Notes: a model not told the origin generated them from the sequence alone. 64,000 bases of DNA from JAAXHV01 sp965207165 (GCA_965207165.1 OZ242265.1:1674001-1738000); one strand, 5' to 3'. Counted from the first letter of the stretch, positions 1 to 9,137 are shown. Translations and numbers: made by a program.

Positions 1-3000
1 CCTGCGGCCAAGTCCGCATCAATTTCACTTTGTGTCTTTTCGAACCCGAGAATCTGCTTCTTTGGCTGAGTTGGAGTGCCGAGAGCATCGCCTCCTGGAT
101 TGCCCAACTCCGGGAACGCATTCCAGAGTTCGCGTCGGGAGCGAGGTGCTGCAAACGCGCGTCGCTGCCCTAGCATTCTTGCAGTTCGTGGTGCCTGTAA
201 AGCGATCGCTCTTTTCAGGACTCGGAGTGCGGCGAACGCATTCGCCCACCATCCCTTGGTGTGACGGATCACCCGAGTATCGTCCTGAAGCGCCGCAATG
301 TCGACCGTCTCTCCATACTCTGCCGCGAGCGCTTCCGCGACGATCAGCACCGACTGAACAGCCTCACCGGCCATTCTGACCCTTTCGGACTCTTTGTGGT
401 CCACGACATGGTTGAGTTCCCGTCTCGGCACACCTCTCAATTCCAGTTGTTGTACGGATTGGGGCGCACGGTCCGCTTGTCGGCTCAGTGCTCCAGCCAG
501 TCGTGTCATCGCTGGGAGCGGCACTTCCCCAACCACGTTCGCCGATCGGCGAAGCGCCTCGACAAGCACCGCTCCATCTCTTGCACGGGTCTCTGCAAGG
601 GCCATGGGGCAATCGAGGGATTGGATCTCATCGACGGCTGGTCTGACTGTATGCACTTCCAGGCGAACGTATCGTGACGCAGCAACAGCCACAGAGCCTG
701 CTACCCATCGTAGTGCGTTCTTGAATTCACGTAGGGTTTGGCCGAATCGCACACGTCCGAGTCCAAGTAGTTCCCTTGCGTCCTGCCACTCTACTGTAGT
801 AACACCAAAAACTTCCGCAATGTCCGCTTCTTCCTCGTCGTCTGCAATGATCTGAGCATCGTTAATCCGCGCATGTGCAGTGGCGTCGTCTACGTCGAAG
901 AAATGCGTTACGTCGGCCAAAGGATCACCACTCTTGTCCCATTCAGACTCGAACTTTGAAGTTGTTCCAAGTGGATACCTGCGTCGCCACAGGGCGAAGG
1001 CGACGACGCGGAGGCGCTTCCGACCTCGTTCGAGCGGCGCACCAATGACTGTTTGGACCTCGTCCAATTCAGCATCGCCAATCCCCCGCTCCCTCAGGAA
1101 CTCTCTTCGTCGACCGGTCGTCAGGACTCCGGCAAACGCCTCGAACGCGTCGCGATGCCCGGGCCCAACGACGCGCCAAGACTGCCTCACCAAGTCGACC
1201 CCCCTGCGACCGGCAATATCTTTATCGGCACCGTCAGCGATGACGTAAAGGGTTGGACCGGTCGACGCGCTAGCGTCAAACAACGCCTGGTAGGCGGTTC
1301 CGGTAGCAGAGAACCTGCCAAATACCACTCTGCAATTCCGCATCCGGCTCCAGTGATCGCCGAATGCCTGTTTTGCGGGGTCCATCGGATGCTCTAATCT
1401 CCCGTAAGCAATCAGGGCCGCGAACTGTAACCCTATGTCACCGGAACTTGTTCCCAAGGATTGCTCAATCAGTTCGAGCAGTTGCCCTCCAGGGATTTCG
1501 ATGTCTTCAGAAAAGCCCAAGTCGATGGGTTCCTCGCTCACGCGGCACACGCGATCAGATCCAAGCAAGAGTTGCAGGCCGTCAAAGAGCGCTTTGAAGC
1601 TACTCTTGGCGCTATGCGGGAGTGCGTAGCCGCTGGCGAAGGCCGCGATGTGTGGCGATCTCTGAGGATCATCGTTTAGATACACGCGAACACCGCTCTT
1701 CAGGTCTACACTGTCGACTCGATCCCCTCTCATCAGAGGTACTGGACGTTCAAGGAGACATGTAAGATCGGGACGAGAATTGTCTCTCTCGTGGTTCTCG
1801 CAACGGTTCTCCAGCCATTCGTAGAGTGTCTGCACAAGCATTCTCGTGGCTTGTTCCGTGGACCCGTCCGCCGATAACCGTTCGCCCACTTGATGGAGTT
1901 CCAGGGCAATTCTCTTGATCGGAGCATCGTCAGGCGAGTGCACTCCCAACGCTGCAGTAAGAGTGCGTGAGCGGTTGAAGTTCTCAGGAATACAAACGAG
2001 CAACTTCTTGTCGACAAATCTCCGACGTCGTTGGTCACTTTGAAGAATCCAAACTGTATCGATCGGTTTCGGCCCGTCGCTCGAAGGTACTACGGTCCAG
2101 CGTTCTCTCTGTATGGCCCACATCCACAGCGATGGGAAGCTGTGTGAATCGGAACCGTTCTGGCGTTCAACGTTAGTTATGAGATATTGCTCGTACTTCT
2201 CTGGCCACCTTAGGACCATCTCCATCACTGCCTCACGAGTATCCGGATGTTCAAGTCCGTCTATCCACGACAGTGGACGTGCGAAGAATATCTGCCCACT
2301 ACAGGTTTTTGCAGGCCTCTGGCACAGGTTGATCAGGTAATCATGCCACAAATCAGCTGCCGCGCCGAACGGGCAAAGTGGCGTATCCTCCAAGGAAAGA
2401 AAATCGTAAGACCAACTCTTGAAATAGCCCCGCTTGGGACGATGAACCATAACTCGTGGCTGGGCATGAACACCTATTTTCTTCATGCATCGCTGCCATT
2501 CATCGCGGTCCGGTGACTTACCATCTTGACGGACACCAGCCCGTACCCACCTGTCAAAATCATCCCAGGACGGCAGTCGAGCGCCAAGTCGATGGCCGAA
2601 TGCACGTTCGAGTAGGTGTTCGTGGTTGTCATCACTCACCCAACCTGCTCCCAGGTAGATCTCTTCAGCTGGCCGCCAAACCCAAGCGGCCTGATCATTC
2701 GTAGTGGGAGCGAGCAGTTGTTCGAGACGGACTCGCTCCCTTTCTTGCGGTGCCATAAGAGCTAACCACTCACCGATACAGGCCAATAACCTGATGCAGA
2801 GAGTATCTCGCGGGTCCTGCTGCACGCGCTCCCTTAAGGCGGGGACGAGCACGTCGTTAATCAGCTCAGGACGGCGTGGACGGCGGACGAGCCCGGCGGT
2901 GCCATCAGGACTGAGTTTTCGTGCAAGCTCCGTAAGGTCACGTGGGCGATCGACGACTCGGACATGGACGCATTCTTCATCGAGAAGCCGGAGCGATGCG

Positions 3001-4949
3001 GCGAGGGTCGCGTCAAGATGACCGATGTTCTCTTCGTCTTCGTCGTTCTCACTACTTGAATCTTCCTCTATCGGCAGGCCATGAGGTCGGAGGAAGACGC
3101 GGTCGTCTGGACAAGCGAACTTGCCACCAACTACCGGAAGAATAGCTTGATTGCGCAAGATGTCTGTTTGAAGTCGCGCAGTAAGCCAATGAAAAAAGGG
3201 TTCCCACCACTTCCGACCGTCATTGCGCGAGAGATGGCATCCCGTTTCAATTAAGGACTTGCCATTTTCGGGTCGATCGACATAAGTAGAAATCGGTACG
3301 GTACAACACGGCTGACCCGTGAGGGAGTCGATAATCTTCCGACCTGTTTGCATCAGCCACGGGTCCGGCAACCGGAAGCCGAAGGCCTCCAGGTTCGGGA
3401 CATGTCCGAAGATAGATTCGAAGTAGGGACCGTCCACCTCCTCTGGCAACTGGAGACTTCCAGCCGAGAGAAATTCGCTTCCGGATCGCGAGAGAATGAT
3501 GTTTGCCGACGAGAGCATATTCTCGCGTTCAAAGTGAGTTGTGAGTGCGCCCTGCTCGGAAGCGAACCAGAACAGAATTTCTTGCTTGTCACCGATGCCG
3601 CCCACCACCTTCACGTGTTCGATTGCCTGCCAGAACAGGCCAACGCACTCCTCGAATACCAATCTGTTATAGGGTTGGCTGTCGGGCGCCAAGTCGATGT
3701 CGGTACGGGCGACATTGCCGTGAAACGGTCCATCCAACCACGCGGGAGTTCCTGTCGCCATTCGGGTTGGAAGACCAATGCACATTCTTCCTGCGATCGG
3801 AAACCCTTTTGGTGACGATTGGTTTGAGGGGCACCGCGGCAACGCGACCGAGGCATGGGCGGTCCGGACCTCGCGTAGACCGGCAGGCAGTCGTGCCACC
3901 GCAGCTTTGATGCGCGCCACCTCGTCGTCTTGTGAGTTAGCGTCGTCTCCTTCGCGACCGAACTGTCTTCGGATTCGCCACCATTCGGCACGCGCTCCGG
4001 AAATCTGTCCTGCTTCGACGACGCAGGTGCTGGTCGTGCGAATCGGCACGATCGTCGCGCCGTTGGCAAGGCGGCATGATCCTTCGTTTTGACGACGCGA
4101 CACGAACCATGCGCGTTGCCGAACGCGGTCGTATATGCGAAGCCGGCCGATTCCTCGGAGGAACAGTAAAGCTGAGCCAGCGAGGTTATCCAGTGATACC
4201 AATTCATCCAACGCACTTTCGACGACCCTGGACGTATTGTCGTCCCCAATCAGTGGAAGGACGACGAGCGTGGTCATGCGGTCAAGCAGCCTTCTCGGGA
4301 TCGTTAGCGAATCACAGTGCGCGTCAAATTCGTCGTTACCAAGAGCCCGGGGAAACTTGAAAGGGGCAGCACGCTTCAAGTGGTCAAACAAGCTTAACAA
4401 CATATTGGACCCGAGTTGTGACTCAAGCCGACTTCGGAGGTCGGGTTCTCTGCATAACACCTCATCAGTGGTCGTCTCCAGACGTTGCCAAAGTACGCTG
4501 TCCCCGAATAAATCGTGATTTATACGAAACGCCACTCTATCTGCGGCAGTCAGCATCGCACCCTCCTCGGCAGTGAAAATCTCCGGGGCACTGCTGACTT
4601 GAAACACGGCCTTGAACCCAACACCCTTGTTGCCAATCGACTCCTCAGCTCTCTTAGGACTGATACCAGCGGAGGTAATCGAGCGAATACCGGGATCGTC
4701 GAATGGCAATCCTTGGTTCAACACATAAACGTGTGTTCCCGTTCGCACGACAACGGCAAGGCCGTTGGATATTCCAGCCTTTGTTGTTTGGTCTTCAGCG
4801 TTTTGAAGCAGCTCAACCAAAAACCGACCGTGATAGTCAGCGCCGATGTGTTCCGCGAGGTTGGCCACCTCTTCATAGTCGGTTTCACCCGTAGCGATCT
4901 GCTCGAGGATCGATTTGAGCCGCTGACGCCACAGTTCTTCGAAGTTCAT
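1..4949 (-). CDS. Sacsin/NOV-like GHKL ATPase-domain giant protein (3' end beyond window)
   Basis: One frame stays open from an ATG at 4949 down to base 1, giving at least 1649 codons; the C-terminus lies outside the window. The N-terminal ~130 residues look like a sacsin/NO VEIN-type histidine-kinase-like ATPase fold: an N-box like VELLQNAEDQ (E46, N50, D53), a G1-like LNQGLPFDDPG (residues 77-87) and a G2-like GNKGVGFK (106-113). Residues further on match no family I recognise; an acidic run lies near 3040-3080. Such proteins are common in accessory and defence-rich regions and often end in a DUF3883 or nuclease-like domain, which cannot be checked here. The neighbouring toxin-antitoxin genes fit an accessory island. 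The stop of a small upstream frame overlaps the ATG (ATGA). Defence function is inference only. Confidence 0.8.
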   Translation of the reverse strand, partial: MNFEELWRQRLKSILEQIATGETDYEEVANLAEHIGADYHGRFLVELLQNAEDQTTKAGISNGLAVVVRTGTHVYVLNQGLPFDDPGIRSITSAGISPKRAEESIGNKGVGFKAVFQVSSAPEIFTAEEGAMLTAADRVAFRINHDLFGDSVLWQRLETTTDEVLCREPDLRSRLESQLGSNMLLSLFDHLKRAAPFKFPRALGNDEFDAHCDSLTIPRRLLDRMTTLVVLPLIGDDNTSRVVESALDELVSLDNLAGSALLFLRGIGRLRIYDRVRQRAWFVSRRQNEGSCRLANGATIVPIRTTSTCVVEAGQISGARAEWWRIRRQFGREGDDANSQDDEVARIKAAVARLPAGLREVRTAHASVALPRCPSNQSSPKGFPIAGRMCIGLPTRMATGTPAWLDGPFHGNVARTDIDLAPDSQPYNRLVFEECVGLFWQAIEHVKVVGGIGDKQEILFWFASEQGALTTHFERENMLSSANIILSRSGSEFLSAGSLQLPEEVDGPYFESIFGHVPNLEAFGFRLPDPWLMQTGRKIIDSLTGQPCCTVPISTYVDRPENGKSLIETGCHLSRNDGRKWWEPFFHWLTARLQTDILRNQAILPVVGGKFACPDDRVFLRPHGLPIEEDSSSENDEDEENIGHLDATLAASLRLLDEECVHVRVVDRPRDLTELARKLSPDGTAGLVRRPRRPELINDVLVPALRERVQQDPRDTLCIRLLACIGEWLALMAPQERERVRLEQLLAPTTNDQAAWVWRPAEEIYLGAGWVSDDNHEHLLERAFGHRLGARLPSWDDFDRWVRAGVRQDGKSPDRDEWQRCMKKIGVHAQPRVMVHRPKRGYFKSWSYDFLSLEDTPLCPFGAAADLWHDYLINLCQRPAKTCSGQIFFARPLSWIDGLEHPDTREAVMEMVLRWPEKYEQYLITNVERQNGSDSHSFPSLWMWAIQRERWTVVPSSDGPKPIDTVWILQSDQRRRRFVDKKLLVCIPENFNRSRTLTAALGVHSPDDAPIKRIALELHQVGERLSADGSTEQATRMLVQTLYEWLENRCENHERDNSRPDLTCLLERPVPLMRGDRVDSVDLKSGVRVYLNDDPQRSPHIAAFASGYALPHSAKSSFKALFDGLQLLLGSDRVCRVSEEPIDLGFSEDIEIPGGQLLELIEQSLGTSSGDIGLQFAALIAYGRLEHPMDPAKQAFGDHWSRMRNCRVVFGRFSATGTAYQALFDASASTGPTLYVIADGADKDIAGRRGVDLVRQSWRVVGPGHRDAFEAFAGVLTTGRRREFLRERGIGDAELDEVQTVIGAPLERGRKRLRVVAFALWRRRYPLGTTSKFESEWDKSGDPLADVTHFFDVDDATAHARINDAQIIADDEEEADIAEVFGVTTVEWQDARELLGLGRVRFGQTLREFKNALRWVAGSVAVAASRYVRLEVHTVRPAVDEIQSLDCPMALAETRARDGAVLVEALRRSANVVGEVPLPAMTRLAGALSRQADRAPQSVQQLELRGVPRRELNHVVDHKESERVRMAGEAVQSVLIVAEALAAEYGETVDIAALQDDTRVIRHTKGWWANAFAALRVLKRAIALQAPRTARMLGQRRAFAAPRSRRELWNAFPELGNPGGDALGTPTQPKKQILGFEKTQSEIDADLAA

Positions 4950-5167
4950 GGCCTACCTCTGCTTCGATAGCTCTGTTGAAGGAAGATCCAGGTGGCTCCT
5001 GGGCAAATCCCGCCGTCGAATGGGCGCACGTACACGACCCGTTCGTTCGTATCGAATCCCACTTCCCTGTCGAAGTCTTGGCAATGTCGTCTGTCTCGCT
5101 CGCGTGGAGAAGTCGGTAGCCAGTTGCGTGAGAGTGTTTGTAGTGTCGCACATTTCCGTTCAGTCAC
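4946..5167 (-). CDS. Possible small protein coupled to the giant ATPase gene
   Basis: A 73-codon frame starts at a GTG directly after an in-frame TGA and ends with TGA overlapping the ATG of the giant ATPase gene (ATGA), an arrangement typical of translational coupling. The second half (REVGFDTNERVVYVRPFDGG) reads like real protein, while the first half is rich in Arg and less convincing. The other two minus-strand frames are also open across this stretch, so it could be a decayed or frameshifted gene remnant. Nothing else was recognised in the 335 bases between the ATPase start and the toxin gene (4950-5284). Confidence 0.3.
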   Translation of the reverse strand: MTERKCATLQTLSRNWLPTSPRERDRRHCQDFDREVGFDTNERVVYVRPFDGGICPGATWIFLQQSYRSRGRP

Positions 5168-5284
5168 TCAGTCTGTCGAGATACCTGGCGCCTTTGGCGG
5201 GCAACCGGATACGCAGCAACTTAGCCACCGGTTCGCCAAGTGAGACTTACTGGCGGTTGGTCGCCCGTCTCCCCTCACACCCCC

Positions 5285-5686
5285 CTAACGATCCACAGAA
5301 CCTTGCCGACGATGCACAAACGGGGTCAGGTCGAAAACAATTTTTAATGCAGCATCAATTTTAGCCATATCACTGTCTTCCAACTCTCCACGTATATCAG
5401 CCAACCGCGCGCGGTGGTCAACGGGACGCGTTTGCAGGCAATCCACTACTGATTTTTTGGTACATCCGTTACGGGACGAGGGCATAATTTCCGCATTGGT
5501 GATAATACGCGCTTTCTTCTCGCTCCATGCCGTCAAAGGCACAACCTGGATAACCGGTACGCGAGCATTATAAGTGTTGTTCGTGACAATCACCCAGGGC
5601 CGACTTTTGCCGGCTTCCGACCCTTTGACAGGATTAAGGTTGGCGTCGATAACCATTCCCCGGGTTAACCTGCTCACGTCGGCCAC
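5285..5686 (-). CDS. MazF/PemK-family endoribonuclease toxin
   Basis: Residues 10-60 carry the PemK-like signature: start of a beta barrel (GMVIDANLNPVKGSEAGKSR), then RPWVIVTNN and VIQVVPLTAW. The family cuts mRNA at short sequences and is held inactive by a partner antitoxin. The gene begins with GTG inside the last codons of the upstream antitoxin gene (13-nt overlap), the usual toxin-antitoxin arrangement. The C-terminal tail after residue ~118 (DLTPFVHRRQGSVDR) is encoded by a stretch resembling a dispersed repeat half-site (5326-5342), so the tail may be a repeat-derived extension. At 133 aa it is a little longer than the usual ~110 aa. Confidence 0.85.
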   Translation of the reverse strand: MADVSRLTRGMVIDANLNPVKGSEAGKSRPWVIVTNNTYNARVPVIQVVPLTAWSEKKARIITNAEIMPSSRNGCTKKSVVDCLQTRPVDHRARLADIRGELEDSDMAKIDAALKIVFDLTPFVHRRQGSVDR

Positions 5687-5907
5687 TCCGATAACGCCGC
5701 CTCAGTCCATTCTTGTGTTTCACTATCATTTGCGTAGATTTCAGTGTAGAGATCTGCTGAATCAGCCAGACGTTGCTGAATTAATTGTTCCTGCAAGTGG
5801 TCAAGCGCTGTTCGCACGACTTCGCTTTTATCTTTAAAGCCATACTGTTTGCGCTGTGCGAGAAACTGGGCCTGTGCATCTGTAAGGCTGAACTTGGCTT
5901 GAATCAT
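5674..5907 (-). CDS. RHH-type antitoxin of the MazF/PemK pair
   Basis: A 77-residue acidic protein opening with a short strand (MIQAKFSLT), followed by helices rich in Lys, Glu and Gln (QYGFKDKSEVVRTALDHLQ) as in ribbon-helix-helix antitoxins. It is expected to bind its own promoter and neutralise the toxin encoded immediately downstream. ATG at 5907 is chosen over the GTG one codon upstream because a strong AGGAGG lies 5 nt before it. It overlaps the toxin gene by 13 nt. Confidence 0.8.
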   Translation of the reverse strand: MIQAKFSLTDAQAQFLAQRKQYGFKDKSEVVRTALDHLQEQLIQQRLADSADLYTEIYANDSETQEWTEAALSEWPT

Positions 5908-5915
5908 CACGACCT

Positions 5916-5984
5916 CCTTTTATGACCGTAAAATAGGGCTGTCAATCAGGGCCCTCATTTAAGACCTAAACTCTGAACTGTCAA
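5916..5984 (-). promoter_or_regulatory. Promoter/operator region of the MazF-type toxin-antitoxin operon
   Basis: On the minus strand two copies of ATTGACAG lie 39 nt apart. The distal TTGACA (5984-5979) is followed after 17 nt by TAAATG as a possible -10. The proximal TTGACA (5945-5940) has a weaker TAAAAG at the same spacing. The palindrome AGGGCCCT lies between them, a plausible antitoxin site, and AGGAGG precedes the start codon. The boxes are seen; their function is inferred. Confidence 0.4.
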
Positions 5985-6112
5985 TATTTGTGCCGGCGAA
6001 CCGTCGGAATTCGTAGTTCTTCATGATTATGTCAGATAAGATAAATCGATGTTGCTATGAATAGCTTACATATTGACCAGGAAGTAAAATACGACGGCAC
6101 AAGTATTAATAA

Positions 6113-6721
6113 ATGACAAACAATCGGAAAGTGACCAGGAAAAAAGTCCTTTATACCATCGGCCATTCCAGGCATCCCATTGAGCATTTCATCAACCTGT
6201 TAAAAGAACATGCTGTCTCGCTGGTTTTCGACGTCCGTTCCATTCCGTACAGCAGACGCAACCCGCAGTTCAGCCGGAAGCCTCTGGCAGGACGCTTGGC
6301 GGAGGAAGGAATTACTTACGTCTTTTCCGGCAAGGAACTGGGTGCGAAGAGCCCGAATCCGGACTGCTACGTCAATGGTAAAGTGCAGTTTGACCTGATC
6401 GCGGCCCGGCCGGAGTTTGCAGACGGACTGAACCGGGTAATCGGCAAGGCCGGGGAAACCAGGCCCGCCCTGCTCTGCGCCGAGGAAGATCCGCTGATTT
6501 GTCACAGAACGATATTAATCTGCCGCCACCTGCGCGACCGGGTCAATCCCATACTCCACATCCGGGGCGACGGAAGCGTCGAAACCAACGAAATATTTGA
6601 ACAGCGCCTGGTGAAGGCAACGGGCTCAGGGGAAGCTGATCTGTTCGATACGGAAACAGATGTTATCGAACGCGCCTATGAGTTACGCGGGCAGCGTATC
6701 CCGTACGGTTCGTCCGGTTGA
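6113..6721 (+). CDS. DUF488 family protein
   Basis: 202 aa with the hallmark motifs of DUF488: VLYTIGHS near residue 12, FDVRSIPYSRRNPQFS near 39, and a C-terminal LLCAEEDPLICHR near 123 with conserved Cys and His residues that suggest metal or nucleic-acid handling. The biochemical role of the family is not firmly established. Members are widespread, often in variable regions. It lies between two toxin-antitoxin pairs and is transcribed opposite to both. No good ribosome-binding site precedes the ATG, so the exact start is less certain. Confidence 0.85.
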   Translation: MTNNRKVTRKKVLYTIGHSRHPIEHFINLLKEHAVSLVFDVRSIPYSRRNPQFSRKPLAGRLAEEGITYVFSGKELGAKSPNPDCYVNGKVQFDLIAARPEFADGLNRVIGKAGETRPALLCAEEDPLICHRTILICRHLRDRVNPILHIRGDGSVETNEIFEQRLVKATGSGEADLFDTETDVIERAYELRGQRIPYGSSG

Positions 6722-6756
6722 GAGCCGTTTTTCCCGACAGGATTTATACTATCGGT

Positions 6757-7149
6757 TTATATTTTCAGTTGTTTCAGGGGCCGTATCGTTGCGATTGTCT
6801 CAAAATCAACGTCACGGTGGATAAGCAGGGCATCACTCTCGATTGCAAGCTGGGCTATGCAGCAATCAACCGGGCTTCGTACGGTCTTGCCCTTGCGGCG
6901 CAGGTCGAAATAGATACGGGCGGCATCCGGCCAGGTGTCCACAGTTGTTTCGACGTATTCCTGGGCATCAAGATAGCCGGCGAGTACATTCCATTCTCTC
7001 TCATCCTTGCACCCCTGCAGTAATTCCAGCTGGTTGAACCGGGTCAGTACAAAGTCTTCATCGTTGGCCCATGTTTCCAGCCTGGATTTTTCCTTACCGG
7101 TTCTGTCCCGGAACAAAGCAACCCAGATTGAAGTATCAACCAGTATCAC
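6757..7149 (-). CDS. vapC: PIN-domain ribonuclease toxin, VapC type
   Basis: A complete 130-aa PIN domain: MILVDTSIWV with D5, the LELLQG region with E42, SPVDCCIA with D95 and HRDVDF with D113, which together form the expected acidic metal-binding cluster. VapC toxins cleave RNA, often tRNA or rRNA, and are inhibited by VapB. The start is GTG inside the end of vapB (14-nt overlap). An intact acidic site suggests an active toxin. Confidence 0.9.
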   Translation of the reverse strand: MILVDTSIWVALFRDRTGKEKSRLETWANDEDFVLTRFNQLELLQGCKDEREWNVLAGYLDAQEYVETTVDTWPDAARIYFDLRRKGKTVRSPVDCCIAQLAIESDALLIHRDVDFETIATIRPLKQLKI

Positions 7150-7348
7150 GACTCATTTCCCTGAGTTTCTTGTGGTCAAAATCATCCCTCAACTGAATTT
7201 TACCCGCCAGATCGAGGAGATCCTTTTTTGTGTGCTTACGAATTAATTCCTGCAACGCGGTATGAATTAATTCGCGCTTGGTACGGATACCTGTGAGAGC
7301 AAACGCCTCACGTATCAACTCTTCGTCCAGGACAACATTGGTTCTCAT
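7136..7348 (-). CDS. vapB: VapB-family antitoxin
   Basis: About 70 aa beginning MRTNVVLDEELIREAFALTG, the standard VapB N-terminus with a DNA-binding segment, followed by a charged tail that would wrap the toxin (RKHTKKDLLDLAGKIQ). ATG at 7348 is chosen over a frame-open start 45 nt upstream because it matches the family N-terminus and leaves the upstream palindrome non-coding. It overlaps vapC by 14 nt. Confidence 0.85.
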   Translation of the reverse strand: MRTNVVLDEELIREAFALTGIRTKRELIHTALQELIRKHTKKDLLDLAGKIQLRDDFDHKKLREMSRDTG

Positions 7349-7363
7349 TCCGGGATTCCCATT

Positions 7364-7393
7364 TATGTGTATAGTAATGTGTATTATACACAT
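7364..7393 (-). promoter_or_regulatory. vapBC promoter with overlapping palindromic operator
   Basis: A perfect 8-bp inverted repeat around one base (ATGTGTAT-T-ATACACAT, 7377-7393) contains TATAAT on the minus strand, and a second half-site ATGTGTATA lies at 7364-7372. A palindrome over the -10 box about 30-45 nt before the antitoxin start is the expected layout for VapB autorepression. Confidence 0.55.
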
Positions 7394-7422
7394 ATTTTTG
7401 GCTGGGAAAACTGTCGTAGCTT

Positions 7423-7953
7423 TTAACCCTCATCGACATCGCCAAGCAACTCCTCAAATCTGAACCCGGCAATCCTGAAAACCTGCCCCAGGCATTCGGC
7501 AAACTCGTCTTCCAGGCTGTTTTCAAGGCGTTCCCGGAAACGCGCGACGATCGTGTCCGGGTCCAGTCCTTTTACCGCGATGATAAACGGGAAACCGAAT
7601 TTGTCCCGGTAGCGGCGGTTCAAATCCGCCAGCAGCGCCACCCGTTCGTCCTGTCCCTGTTGCAGGCCGGCCTTGTCCTGCTCGCGTGCCGAATACCCGG
7701 TCAGGGGCTTCCTCGCGCCCAGTTCAGGGTGCGCGCACAACAGGGCCAGTTGCCGGTGCCGCCCGGCGTTCCTGACGACCTCACACAGCGCTTCGACCAC
7801 GTGCGCGTTGCTTTTGAACGGCCTCGACTGCCATGCCGCCCCGGCCACCCAGGGCGAATCTTCAAATACGCCGCCGAAAACGGCAACAAAGGCATCCTGG
7901 TCCATGCCGTTGATCTCGTCTAGTCCGTACCGGACAGGTGAATAATCCTGCAT
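7423..7953 (-). CDS. uraD: OHCU decarboxylase (uric acid degradation)
   Basis: 176 aa carrying the family motif AHPELGARKPLT near residue 80, with the catalytic His, and KFGFPFIIAVKG near residue 118. The enzyme converts 2-oxo-4-hydroxy-4-carboxy-5-ureidoimidazoline to S-allantoin, the last step from urate to allantoin. It is the last gene of a minus-strand run puuE-MFS-uraD, 11 nt after the transporter. Urate oxidase and HIU hydrolase were not seen in the window. Confidence 0.93.
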   Translation of the reverse strand: MQDYSPVRYGLDEINGMDQDAFVAVFGGVFEDSPWVAGAAWQSRPFKSNAHVVEALCEVVRNAGRHRQLALLCAHPELGARKPLTGYSAREQDKAGLQQGQDERVALLADLNRRYRDKFGFPFIIAVKGLDPDTIVARFRERLENSLEDEFAECLGQVFRIAGFRFEELLGDVDEG

Positions 7954-7964
7954 AAGCGCCTGTT

Positions 7965-9137
7965 TTACAAAACCGCAGATTTATCCTTGCTCATCAGCCA
8001 CCTGCCGGAGGCGAACAGGACAAACGCCAGGCTGACCGCAATAAACACCAGGGGGAAGCCACCGGGGTCACGGATGTCCATGGCTACGCCGGTGAGGGGC
8101 GGCCAGACCAGGCTGCCTATTCCCCAGAGCATACCGAGGGAGACATTCGCCGTGACCAGGTCCCTGCCGCGGAAATGCTGGCCGATTATCGTCAGTACCG
8201 CAGTGTACATGCCGGCGAAAGCGCCACCCCAGCAGAACAGCAACAGGTAGAGCAGGAAGCCGGCATCCATGGCATAAGGCAGCAGGACCGCACCGGCCAG
8301 GGCGCCCAGTCCGCAAAAAATCAGCACCCTGTAGCGGTTGAACCTGTCCGCCAGCCATCCCATGGGATAAGACAGTGTTACCCCGCCAATGCCGATTACG
8401 GTGAGCATGATTGCGGCGCCGGCCTCGCTCATGCCGCTGCGCGTGCTGTATACCGGCAACAATGAATTGCCTGCCGTTTCCTTCAGGGAGAACAACAGGA
8501 CCGCGGCAACCAGGACCGGCGCCACCCACAGGAAACTGAAAAGATTGAACGTAGGCTCATCATGGGCCGACAAACGGTGCGGACCTGTCCAGAGCAAGGG
8601 CAGCGCGGCCAGGGCAATGAAACCTGCCCCGACCAGGAACGGCGCCCAGCCGTGGATACCCACCGCCGGTATCGTCAGCGGTCCCATGGCGACGGCCGCG
8701 GCGAGCAGGGCGTTATAGAGGCCCATCAACCGCCCGCGGTTGGCGTCATCGACGATCTCGTTAATCCAGGTTTCACTGGTCACCAGCATGCAGTTGGTCA
8801 TTGCCCCCAGGAACATGCCCAGAAAAAACCAGACATAGAGGTGATCAAAGCGGGGAAATTGCAAGAGCACTATCAGGTCCACCGCCAGGGCCAGCATCAG
8901 GAAACGCTGCATGCCCAGTTTCTCGACCAGCATCGGAATGAACGGGGTGGAGATGAATATGCCTATGGCCGGCATCGCGGCATTCAGCCCGATTATGCTG
9001 CGGTCAACGCCCCGCGTTTCCAGGAGCAGGGCCAACAAAGGCCGGCTCAACCCCAGGGTAAAGCCGTACATGGCCACGCACGCAAAGATGGCGAACAGGG
9101 CTTTGTTCTTATTTTCCGCGATACGGGTGTTTGTCAT
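7965..9137 (-). CDS. MFS transporter in the ureide operon
   Basis: About 390 aa with roughly twelve hydrophobic segments; TM1 follows KNKALFAIFACVAMYGFTLG and an MFS-like loop (NRGRLMGLYNALLAAA) occurs mid-N-half. ATG at 9137 is used because the upstream-extended frame has no signal and lies inside puuE; the real overlap with puuE is 29 nt. Position between puuE and uraD suggests transport of urate, allantoin or a related purine product. The substrate is inferred from context only. Confidence 0.85.
   Translation of the reverse strand: MTNTRIAENKNKALFAIFACVAMYGFTLGLSRPLLALLLETRGVDRSIIGLNAAMPAIGIFISTPFIPMLVEKLGMQRFLMLALAVDLIVLLQFPRFDHLYVWFFLGMFLGAMTNCMLVTSETWINEIVDDANRGRLMGLYNALLAAAVAMGPLTIPAVGIHGWAPFLVGAGFIALAALPLLWTGPHRLSAHDEPTFNLFSFLWVAPVLVAAVLLFSLKETAGNSLLPVYSTRSGMSEAGAAIMLTVIGIGGVTLSYPMGWLADRFNRYRVLIFCGLGALAGAVLLPYAMDAGFLLYLLLFCWGGAFAGMYTAVLTIIGQHFRGRDLVTANVSLGMLWGIGSLVWPPLTGVAMDIRDPGGFPLVFIAVSLAFVLFASGRWLMSKDKSAVL

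Noticed and set aside
261..4518. Many plus-strand and minus-strand short open frames in the first 5 kb
   Set aside because: They are antisense or out of frame to the single open frame at 4949-1, whose N-terminus carries ATPase motifs and which has no in-frame stop over 1649 codons in the parts checked.
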